DNA of 64,000 nt, taken from assembly GCA_021234155.1 (NCBI GenBank), contig JAJEKV010000060.1:5166323-5230322 (forward strand), written 5' to 3'. Position numbers and translations under genes: made by a program. Source of the stretch: Isoetes taiwanensis (taxonomy: Eukaryota; Streptophyta; Lycopodiopsida; Isoetales; Isoetaceae). Positions 35,929 to 45,547 of the stretch are shown here, piece by piece; positions within the stretch are counted from its first letter, which is position 1, and each line of letters starts with the position of its first letter. The notes beneath the pieces were generated by a model that worked only from the letters and a program-made list of their open reading frames with translations, searched no databases and had not been told where the DNA came from.

Positions 35929-38767
35929 TTAGTAACTGTGCCGATGGCAGCTAGGGATCAGCTCGAAGTAGTTGCCCTGTAATAACCTCATCACCTCGAA
36001 AAATAAGTTTCCATAGTCATCCATGGTATCTACCTCGAGTACATGTTTTACCGGTGCATTGAAGGATATAATAAAGGGACCCCCTCATGATTGTGCGAGT
36101 CGTGAAGCATCCAAAATAATCACCAACTGCGGCGTCTCGTCAATATTATCCTCGTCATTTGCCCATAAATCCTCAGCCTCATCAACATCTCCGGGATTGA
36201 TCTTACTAATTGGCTCTAGTTTTCGCTAACTCCCACCTACCACAATGGTTGAGCATTCTCACAAGCAGGCCAATTAAAATTGATGCATGCTTTGCAAAAA
36301 CATGAAAGAGGTGCGCACAATAATTTTTTGTAGCATCGTTTGAGTCTATTGAAGACACACAATGAAGTGATTGCACGCTTTTTTTGGAAGTACATCATGT
36401 GCTTGGGACCGATCAATGTCGGTCACCTCCCGAATACCCTCTCCACATCTGATTTTTTTTTCTCCCTCAATACTTGACACTTGCTTGATTCTTTGCATCT
36501 TTTACTATCTTCCCATCCTTTTTCCTTTGTTACGCTTCAATCCACAATTTAGAGATTGCCCCTTCCCCATCGTGTGTTCCCTTCCCATGTCACGAACCAA
36601 AGAAATTCCCTTTGCATTCTTATCTTATCTTTGAACATGGTATCTTGTCACATGATAGAATGCTCTTCTAGATTTAAACTGGGCTGCACAACCATCGGAC
36701 CAAACCAAATGGTATTTCAAATGGCCACCACCATTCTCTTGCAACCATTTGAGGTGCATCTTGAATGCATCTTTATGCAAGTGGGTATCATGAGTTTTGT
36801 AAATGCGAAATAAATGAGTGCACACATTTTCTCAATCGCCATTTACCTTGAACATGGTGATATGAACCAGAATACTAATTTGTTCATTGTACCAATGCTG
36901 AGCTTGAATCTCGTTGAATGGCTTCAAAGTATAATTTTCAGAAAAATCAACAACTGATAGCACTGAATCGTCGCGAAGTGTTCGTATGCATTCTTTGAAC
37001 TGCTTGCTTTGCCAATGTGCCACAAAATTGTGATATATAAACTTAGACATATGGTCGAACATGCTGTCCAACATCTCCTTTGCACTGCCCTTCTTGTCAA
37101 CTAACCAATAGCCGGGAAGTTCCCTTCTTTGAAGGTTCATTAACATAGTTATAGACTTGCCAATCGACCGAATCCTCGATGCTTCCATCCTTCTCTCTGG
37201 GACACAACTCAATTAACTGTTTCCCACAACTGTCACATTTTGTTTCCATGCAGGCTAGCTTGTGCCACTCCTCATCGGCCGCCCTCGGGCATACCATGGC
37301 TCTCCAAAGCGTGCTCACATTATCATAATTCTGCTTCTTAGCTTGGCAAATCCCGGCATTAACTTCTGAAGCACACACATTGCAATTGCAAGTACAATTC
37401 TCGTGGAATTTTGACCTCATCATATTGAAAGCCTTCTTATATAAATCTGCCTGCTCATGCTTCACACAACAGCAGGTATTCCTCTCCTTTAGCTTTTCGT
37501 GATGCAAGGAGGTTTTAAGTATTCGAATTGCACGATGCCAATATTGACTTTTGGATCTTTGATCAACAAAGATTTGGTATAATTCAGCCTGCAAAAGTAC
37601 ACTGTCAGAATCTTACAAAATATTAGAATGTACATTCTATATGTTTTTAATGTATCTTCCACATTCTTACATCTAAGTACTTTCTTCCTCAAAACCCCAC
37701 ATCCTTACATAATAGCTACTTTATGAAAAGCATTCACATATTTTCTTGACATCTACTACATTCCTACAAAGTAGCTTCCTTGGTTTTATTTTCTTACATC
37801 TATAGCACATATCTACAGATTAGCTTCAAGTATACCTTCAAGTTGGATTCAATGTAAAGCATGTCAATATAACTTCTACAAGAAAAAGCTGAATAACATT
37901 TCTTGATGCATGATGTGGAACATGCTTTGAGAAAAAGACTTGTCACACACTGCAAAAATGTAGAAAACATCTACATACATTCCTAGCTAAAGTAGATTTG
38001 ATGTTGGATCGAAAATTCAAAAAACTATGTGACTCCTCCATGACCCTAAAATACTAGCATGTACGTGTAATGTCGATGTCTTGAATTGGTTCAGTCCTCT
38101 TCTTCATGACATCTCTTACCTTTGGTGATACTTTTGTATTATCTAACGAGCCCGAACAACTCATCCTTCATAGCCCGATCTATGGCATTTTTTCTTGGCT
38201 TTCGTCCACGCTAATGCCCACAGATTTGCTCCACCGCGGTGACATTTTTTCCTCCTTTTCGATGCTAGCTTCATATTTCTAGGATGCAATTTGAGGATTT
38301 TGGTGCCGATTGTGTGGTCTGTTTGTAATACTCCTTCCTTTCCAACTACCATGGAAAGAACACTGTGTTTGGCAGCAAGCTTGTCATTGCTATTAGCACG
38401 TTTCACTTCTTGGAGGCCATCCTTAAGGTTTTCAAATAAATCTCTTTTCACAATAGCCTCTTTAGGCCTTCCAACAACAGGGCCAAATAAAAAGTCCAAT
38501 CTACTATCCTGGAGCAATTTTCCAGCAAAAGTTTTTTTCTGTTTTGGATTCAATCTAGAAACTTGATTTAGTATGTGATTCACAGAATCATTCACCCTTC
38601 TTCTAATCTGTTTTGTCCCATATCCGGCCTCTCTCTTGCATCTTTTTGATGAAGATTGGTTGTCCCCAGAAGAAATGCATGTAGAGTCCTCCTCAATAGC
38701 AAAATTCGAATCTGATGGTAAGTCCTAGATCCGAATCTGTTGTTGCTGGTGAATTTGATTCTGCCAT
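35929..38767 (-). pseudogene. DDE-like transposase of the DNA transposon
   Basis: Start ATG 38765-38767 (MAESNSPATTDSD). The N-terminal exon (to about 38105) is basic and ends near AAAG|GTAAGAG. The next exon begins after TTTTGCAG near 37588. It has a Cys-rich zinc region (CTCNCNVC, CMETKCDSCGKQ), then VVDFSENYTLKPFNEIQAQHW and VWSDGCAAQFKSRRAFY. These match the pattern of a widespread uncharacterised transposase family (VDFAENY...SAHW...SDGxxxQFK), and the aspartates fit an RNase-H-like DDE core. A further HGKGTHDGEGA block lies near 36570. An in-frame TGA at 36832-36834, a frameshift near 37130 and another near 38725 mark it as a pseudogene. It is convergent with the Ulp1/RING gene. Exact superfamily is unknown. 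Confidence 0.7.
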
Positions 38768-39047
38768 AGCTTCATACATTCCAAGATCGATCAAACAGGC
38801 ATAGAAATGGGGATCCTATTCTTGGTTCCAATGAGAAAGGGGTTTCAATCCGGTAGCTTCAATCCTGTGGAGGGAGTTCAAAACTCAAAACGTGCCCCCA
38901 AATTCGTGGGTTGCCAAAAATAATTGCAAAGAATCTCACGTGGACCACAAGCATTAATGATAGGCAGCCCATGTAAAATTCAAATTTTACCTTAAATTCA
39001 CTTTAAGCTAGTGTATTTTTTTACATCAATTTGCAAGAAATACAAGA

Positions 39048-39068
39048 CACCCTTTCATGCTTCTACCC
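39048..39068 (-). repeat. Right terminal inverted repeat of DNA transposon
   Basis: Ends CTTCTACCC against the GAAT duplication. Perfect partner of 30137-30157. Confidence 0.95.
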
Positions 39069-41244
39069 GAATTCATTCTTTGCGTGGTGTTTTACATGTT
39101 CCTGCTTTACATCGTCATTTACTTTCTGTTTCTCGATTAACTGATGTTGGTATTCATCTTTACTTTGATGAGTTATTTTGCTACCTTTTGAAAGATGGCT
39201 TAATACTTGGTACTGGCATGCGCCATCACAATTTATATGAGTACCGAATTACAGATGGTCTAATCTATGCTCTTACTGCACGATATCCTGATGGAGATTT
39301 ATGGCATGGACGCTTTTGTCATGCCTCTTTTTCAGTCTTGTTGGACATGAAGCGGCATGGTGTCGTTAATGGCTTCTCGATGGATTCTCGGGCACTCTTG
39401 GCACCATGTGAGGCTTGTGTACTTGGTAAGCCTTGTCGGCGTTCTTTTAATCATGTTGGACCTCGTGCATCTTCTATTTTGGAGTTGGTCCATATGGACC
39501 TTTGTGGACCATTGCCACGGTCACTTGGTGGTGCCATATATTTTCTCTTAATCATTGATGATTACTCACGTTATTCTTTCATCTTTTCTCTCAAGAAGAA
39601 ATCTGATGTTTTCTCAACGTTACGTAAGTGGAAGGCAATGGTGGAATTGCGGATGGATGTGCCCTTAAAAGCATTAGCGCATTGACAATGGTGGTGAATT
39701 TAAGAATCATGTATTTGACTCTTTTTGTACTAATCTTTGGATCGAGAGAATTTCTGATTACCACATACACCACAAACATAATGGAGTGGCAGAACGTAAG
39801 AACAGGACCGTCTTGAATGCTATTCGGAGTATGTTGCTTCATTCTAGTTTAAATACACAATTTTGGGCTGAAGCAGCGAGTACAGCCGTTTATGTTCAAA
39901 ATTGTATATCTTCTTCATCTGTCGCTGGTTTCACACCTTTTGAGATATGGTCTTGCAAGAAGCCCACAGTAGCACATTTTAAAGTATTTGGATGTCAAGC
40001 CTATGCCGAGAAACGGAGTAAATTACAACCAGTTGCTCAAAAGGTTATCTTTTTAGGATATCGCGTCTTTGCACCAGCTTATCGACTGTTTGATTTGGTT
40101 TCTAAGAAAATTGTTCTCTGCCTCTATAGAGATACTATTGTTAATAAAACTATTATGGCCCAGTCTCCTTCGCCATCTGTTACTCACGATATTCTATCAA
40201 ATTTCCAAGAACACTATGATGACGATATTTTTGATGATCGTGCCATTGAAGAAGTCTCATTGTTGCACGATATTTGGATTTACGATAGTGTTGGAGGCGA
40301 ATATGAGGATATATCTGCTCAATTACATGACAATATTATTTCGATGGATGATAATGTTCCTCGACCACATGCGAGAACCATCTATACAACCTCACGAAGT
40401 TATGTCTCGGCAAAGAGTTTCACACTTCTCGTGTTACTTTCGGCGGCGTCCCCGGGTTACTTTTTGCGACTATTATACTTTTGTCTCCATTCTTGAACTG
40501 TTACTATTCATGATGCTCTCAATTTCGATCTTTGAATATCACTCTTTGATAAGCAAAGGCACATGGGATTTAGTTGCCCTTCCTTCCGTTATGCAAACCT
40601 ATTAAAAGTAAGTGGGTTTTCCGTGTTAAAACTAAAGCGGATGGTACTTTTGACAGATTCAAAGCACGCTTGTTTGCGAAAGGGTTTTCTCAAATTCTTT
40701 GGAATTGATTATCATGAGACATTCTCGCCACGTGGTGATGCATGAATCGTTTTGTTCGGCGCTTTGTTAGCATTTGCGATTAAGCCCATAATCTATATGT
40801 TCATCAAATGGATGTTAAAGCGGCCTTCCTAAATGGCGATCTTACGGAGGATATTTATATGGAACAACCTGATGGCTACAAGATCACAGGTCCCACACCT
40901 ATGGTTTGCAAGTTACGAAAAGCTTTATATGGTTTAAAACAAGCATCCAGGTGCACGGTATACGAAAATGAATGCATTTTTGATTTCTAATGGTTACTTA
41001 CCCACCGCTGCAGACGCAAATCTCTATTACAAAAAATTTGGTCCTGCATTTATCTTTATTGCGCTATATGTTGATGATGCTATTCTAGTATCCAGCGATC
41101 TTCATTTCTAACTCGGTGTAAGAATAATCTTGGTATTTGCATTTGACATGGTGGATCTTGGTTCTATCAAATCTTGTCTTGGACTTCCAAATTAGCGTCC
41201 GATAATTACATCTGATTGAATTAGCAATATATCTCACGAGTTAT

Positions 41245-41757
41245 GACAAATGTTTAATTTAATTTTAATTTAATTTATTAGTAGCTCTTAGGGCCTATGA
41301 AGGGAGGCCATGGGCTGATACAAATATCATCATAGTTTCAACAAAATGGTGATGTGCATCCAGCGATTTGAAATATATGATCCACATGTCTAAAGGAGAT
41401 AAAGCAAACAAAGAAGAAAAATCCACTGCATGAATGTCAAACTTCCTTCTGATGTCTTCATATGCCTGGCAAGATGTAAATATGTGGAACTCATCCTCTA
41501 TACTTTTTGTGTCACATAACCTGCACAACCGATCCTCAATAGGGGTCTTGGACCAACGGCCTGTCTCGATCTCCAATCTGTGAGAACTGGTTCTATAGCG
41601 GGCTATGATCTGCTTGAATGAGCGGGGGATGTTCGCGTTTAGATACTCTGGGCTTTGATATACCATCATCTGATTAACATGCCTCTTATAGTGCTCCATT
41701 CTACTACCAGGCTCCGCCCACATACGCTCAATGGCTAGTTGCTCTACCAAAGAACGT
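41245..41757 (-). mobile_element. 5'-truncated LINE in Copia 1
   Basis: Reverse-strand insertion absent from Copia 2 at the matching point. It encodes the last 151 residues of a LINE ORF2 in one open frame. The C-terminal zinc knuckle is of pattern CX2CX9HX4C (RLCRLCDTKSIEDEFH...C). The 3' end is an (ATTAA)-like tail at 41250-41280. Severe 5' truncation is usual for LINEs. A target duplication is not clear. Confidence 0.85.
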
Positions 41758-42298
41758 GCATCCTTCTTATGATATGAGTAATGCTAAACCTCAGTCAACA
41801 CCCTTGGGAGTTAACGTCAAATTGCTGAAACACATGTGTCCTCAAACAGAAGCTGAGCGTCTTGACATGGCTCAATATCCATATGCAAATCTTATCGGTG
41901 CTTTAATGTACTTAGCCCATGCCACCAGGCCAGATATCAGTTATGTTGTCAACACATTAGGACAATTTATGTCTAATCCAGGACGCCAACATTGGAATGC
42001 AGCCAAAAGAGTTCTTCGTTATCTAAAAGGCACTATCGCTCATGCTTTGGTTTACGCCGTCAAGATATTGGTCCACAATTGGTTGGTTATACTGACGCTG
42101 ATTGGGGAGGTTGTCCTGATACTTCTCGCTCTACAAGTGGAGCATGTTTCTTTATGGATAATTCTTTAATCTCTTGGTATAGCAAGAAACAACATTGTGT
42201 TGCTGTGTCCACCACTGAAGCAGAATATGTTGCCGCTAGTATGGCAAGCAGAGAGTTGGTCTGGTTGCGACGTCTACTTCAATCTTTTCAACAAGTAA

Positions 42299-42650
42299 AA
42301 TCCACTCCGGCAATAAGAATCCAAGAGGGCAAGTACACATGCATATGCACACATGCACACACATGCACATGCACTTGCACTTGCACATGCACAATACACA
42401 TGCACATGAACATGCACATGCACACACATGCACATGCATTCACATGCGCAGTGTTCATGCACAAACACATGCAGAGAAAGACAACAACCCTCGGATTGTT
42501 CCAACCAACGAAAATCAACGGCCCATAAAGGGTGCACTCTAGAAATACTATTTAGTACACCTCAATGAATACAACAACGAAATCATAGAAAAACCATGTG
42601 AAAAAACGTATAAAAATCTAAAAGTAACCCCCTGTTATTGTGCTACATAT
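42299..42650. mobile_element. 352-bp insertion with CACATG repeats in Copia 1 RNase H
   Basis: Copia 2 reads straight from ACAAGTAA to TCATCGGTCC. Copia 1 has 352 extra bases between. The first half is a degenerate ACATGCACATGCAC array (42335-42470). The second half is AT-rich. No inverted ends or obvious target duplication. Open frames here are repeat shadows. Confidence 0.75.
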
Positions 42651-42850
42651 TCATCGGTCCAGCACTTTTACATTGTGACAATCAGAGTGCCATATCTTTA
42701 ACTAAGAATGAGGTCTTTCATTTAAAGTCCAAGCATATTGATATTCATTACCATTACATTAAACTGGAAGTCAAGAAAAAGACAATTATGCTACAGTATT
42801 GTCCTACAGATAACATGATTGCGGATATCTTTACCAAAGCTTTATCTATG

Positions 42851-43054
42851 ACAAAGCATGAAGATTATCACCTTTCACCAAGACCTTTCACTAAAGGTGG
42901 CTTGGCATATAAGGCATACAGCTTATATGGCTTCTTCCCCCTCTTTAGGCCTTTATGGGCTGCGCCCAAGAAGCCCTCACAAAGGGCCTGCTACGTCATC
43001 CATAGTTTTAGCCCAGATCGTAACAGCACACCGGGGTAAAAGACAACTGACCTC
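42851..43054. other. Sequence after Copia 1 RNase H
   Basis: The open frame continues past the Copia 2 divergence point into ATGACAAAGCATGAAGATTATCACC and some 60 further codons. It may be native 3' end of Copia 1 or flanking DNA. No polypurine tract or LTR was found. Confidence 0.4.
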
Positions 43055-43345
43055 AGTTGTAACGACCACACAAGTCCATCAACCACACAGGTAATCAACC
43101 ACACAGGTCTACCACACAGGTTATTGACCACACAGGTCCCTTACCTACACAAGTCATTGACTACACAAGTCCTTCTGACTACACAAGTCATTGACTACAC
43201 AAGTCTGCTACACAAGCTTCTGCTACACAAGCATCGACTACACAAGTCCCTATTTTGACCACATAGGTCTACCACACAGGTTATTAACTACACAGGTCAC
43301 TGCACACAACTTATTAACCACACAGGTTCTACATAGCTCCACCGC
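43055..43345 (+). repeat. CACACAGGT minisatellite
   Basis: ACCACACAGGT and ACTACACAAGT recur about 18 times at spacings of 14-20 bases, with short variable linkers such as TATTGA or CATTG. Degenerate, no open frame. Confidence 0.85.
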
Positions 43346-43622
43346 ACAGGTCCCTTGATCTATCTCGATCGTTGGGACCTCCAGCAGTGCTAGACAAACC
43401 AGCCTCAAATTTGGCCTCCTACGTTCAGCTGCTAGGTAAACTTCGCTAAGCTTCGAGAGAACGCCTCTTTTTGCCATTCAGCTTCAGTGTGGGGCACATA
43501 TAACATACTAGGGCATTATCCATCCTAATACCAATACCAAATATGCACTGCACTAGTTCAACTAATGCCTCCATTAGCCTAGCTAATGGTTGATTCATCT
43601 TGAGGGCACACGATTCACCCAA

Positions 43623-44173
43623 GGTTTGGAGTAATACCTGCATTCAGGATTATCTACATATAATCCCTCTGGAGGCACAAAGCCCTTCCAGGAGTAACCA
43701 CACTATCTATATCACGTTTCAACTCCCTCATTTGTTATCGTAAACAAAATGACGACCTCTCAGTGAAACCACCACTGTTATGAACAGCAAGTTGGAGCAA
43801 GTTGGATCAGGTTAAGTCCACACAGGACCATAGTATGGCCACAGCCAAAAGGACAGCAGAAACGGTGATTAACTCGCCACCCAACCTATGAACTCAGACC
43901 AATCCGAGCTCCCCACCGAGCTGAGAGCGAGCACACACAAGACGGTTTGGAGTAATACCTGCATTCAGGATTATCTACATATAATCCCTCTGGAGGCACA
44001 AAGCCCTTCCAGGAGTAACCACACTATCTATATCACGTTTCAACTCCCTCATTTGCTATCGTAAACAAAACGATGACCTCTCATGAAACCACCACTGTTA
44101 TGAACAGCAAGTTGGAGCAAATTGGATCAGGTTAAGTCCACACAGGACCATAGTATGGCCACAGCCAAAAGGA
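43623..44173 (+). repeat. 230-bp direct repeat flanking a 90-bp spacer
   Basis: GGTTTGGAGTAATACCTGC...CCACAGCCAAAAGGA is present at 43623-43853 and 43944-44173 with only a few substitutions. The second copy abuts the truncated Copia 2 directly (AAAAGGA|TGGAAGAGG). The copies lack TG...CA ends, so they are unlikely to be LTRs. Confidence 0.9.
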
Positions 44174-45272
44174 TGGAAGAGGAAGATTAAATATGTGTTA
44201 GAGAGTGATGATTTGCTTGATTATGTAATTGGAAAAAAGGAGTGTCCCAAGCAACCAATGTTGAATGATCAATTGATTACTTCTGGACAAACTTTTGATA
44301 CATGGCTTAAAGAGAAGGAGCAATGGAAAACCAAAGATCGTGCAGCACAGCGTCTCTTAGTGTATGGATTGAAAGATTCTATCCATGCGGATGTTGATCA
44401 ATTTATCACATCCAGTGAGATCTGGAATTATTTAGAGCAGGTTTACAATAAGAGAACAAAGCAAGAAGTCCTTTTCTTGAAGAGGAGTTTGGCAAATCTC
44501 CAATATGATTCATCAAGTACTGTTAGAGCTCATGTTGATCGCTTCAAAGAAATAATTGAACAATTAGCTGCTGCCGGAGCGCCTATATCCAAAGATGAAT
44601 TGGTGATGCAGCTATTGGAAACTTTTCCATCCTCTGAATTCGGGGTCATCATTTCTATATTGATGAATAAGAAGCATGTTACTTTTGAAGACGCGTGTGA
44701 ATCCTTAGAAGACCATGTGCGCCGAGTTATTGCACCCCCTGACGTCAAAGACACTGTAATGGTTGCAGATACAAGGAAAAGAAACCCACCTTCTGAGTCT
44801 TCTGAACAAAGAAAAAGATTTCGGTCTTTTGGTCGTGGTTATGATGGATCCTTTGGTCGTGGTTATGGCCGTAGTTATGGTCGAGGTTATGATGGAGGAT
44901 ATGACCATGGGCGTGGTAGTTATGGTCGTAGTAGTGTGTATGGTCGCAGTGATTATAATGGTCGCCATGATTATAACACTTTTTGTCGTAGTGGATATGG
45001 ACGTGGTCGTGGATCACGTGGATATCAATCTAGATATCAATCTATTGTGTGCGAATATTGTGGTCGTGATCGCCATGGCATTGCAAGATGCTTTGATAGA
45101 AAAGAGGATGAGAAACGAGATATGGAAGCTAATTGTGTTAATACATCACGTGATAGTGAACAGTATGGTGTGGAAAGAACAATTGGACATCCTGTACAAG
45201 CTAGTACAAATGTTTTAGGGAGTACCGACAACATGATGATAGATTCAGGTGTGCATCCTGCTCCTAAATAAT
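44174..45272 (+). CDS. Copia 2 Gag
   Basis: One open frame of about 360 codons lacking the true start. The N-terminal half is the helical UBN2-type capsid region (ESDDLLDYVIG, YNKRTKQEVLFLKRSL, CESLEDHVRRVI). The middle is a low-complexity stretch rich in Arg, Gly and Tyr (GRGYGRSYGRGYDGGY). A CCHC zinc knuckle follows (CEYCGRDRHGIARC), then the protease DSG triplet at 45242-45250. Translation of unspliced RNA ends a few codons later at TAA TAA (45268). Gag packages the element's RNA in cytoplasmic particles. Confidence 0.9.
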
Positions 45273-45547
45273 AATGATGGTATTGTGTGTTAAGCAATGG
45301 TGTTGAGCTTTGTTATGGTGTTGGGCATGTGTGTATACAGCATGTTCCTCATTCATGTGTTATTGTGTGTTGCACCATGGTGTCAACTTCTACATATAGT
45401 GTTGGAATTTATTTCTTATATATATTGTTGAGCATTGATATTGTGTGTGGTATTGAAATATTAAGTTCCTAACTTATAGTATTATCTTGAATTTATATAG
45501 TGTTGTCTAGCTATTATGTTTACAGCTTTGTGCAATTTTTCATCTAG
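45249..45547 (+). other. Intron-like segment in Copia 2 protease
   Basis: GT at 45249 and AG at 45546-45547. It is 299 bp, against 142-143 bp at 28562-28703 and 29850-29992, because of about 157 extra bases after CATGGTGTCA. The boundaries are at the same codon in all copies. The segment contains stops immediately after its start. Excision rejoins the protease frame. Confidence 0.6.

Larger units (their letters stand above)
30137..39068. mobile_element. 8.9-kb DNA transposon with Ulp1/RING and DDE-like genes
   Basis: Both ends carry a perfect 21-bp terminal inverted repeat (30137-30157 and 39048-39068, beginning GGGTAGAAGCATGAAAGG). It is flanked by direct GAAT (30133-30136, 39069-39072). 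The uninterrupted Copia 2 sequence has a single GAAT at the matching site (CAGGAATTCATTC), so this is a clean insertion with a 4-bp target duplication. Inside are two convergent genes: a plus-strand Ulp1/RING gene and a minus-strand transposase-like gene. Both subterminal regions also share ATGTAAAAAAAT. A 4-bp duplication occurs in Sola and Ginger elements, but superfamily membership is not established here. Both genes are decayed, so the copy is probably immobile. Confidence 0.9.
39069..42850 (+). pseudogene. Copia 1 pol, right half
   Basis: Continues the polyprotein cut at 30136. The GAG-pre-integrase region comes first (39080-39300). The HHCC integrase finger (WHGRFCH...CEACVLGK) and integrase core aspartates (HMDLCGP, IIDDYSRY) follow, to about 39680 and 39786-39980. 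Reverse transcriptase pieces come next (40560-41200, YVDD near 41067), then RNase H (41756-42290 and 42651-42847, ending DIFTKALS). The INT-before-RT order is Copia type. Many stops and frameshifts are present, plus two insertions (41245-41757 and 42299-42650). No 3' LTR was found after 42850, where similarity to Copia 2 ends. Confidence 0.9.

Noticed and set aside
41245-41757. The 151-codon frame as an independent host gene
   Set aside because: It interrupts Copia 1, ends in a LINE-type tail and carries the LINE C-terminal zinc knuckle.
42236-42542. Cys/Met/His-rich frames over the CACATG array
   Set aside because: All frames of a CACATG repeat are open; they shift with the repeat.
43055-43345. 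CACACAGGT array as a CRISPR array
   Set aside because: Repeat units are short and degenerate with irregular spacers, and the context is plant nuclear DNA.
43623-44173. The 230-bp direct repeats as LTRs of a small retrotransposon
   Set aside because: No TG...CA ends, no primer site or polypurine tract, and only a 90-bp spacer.
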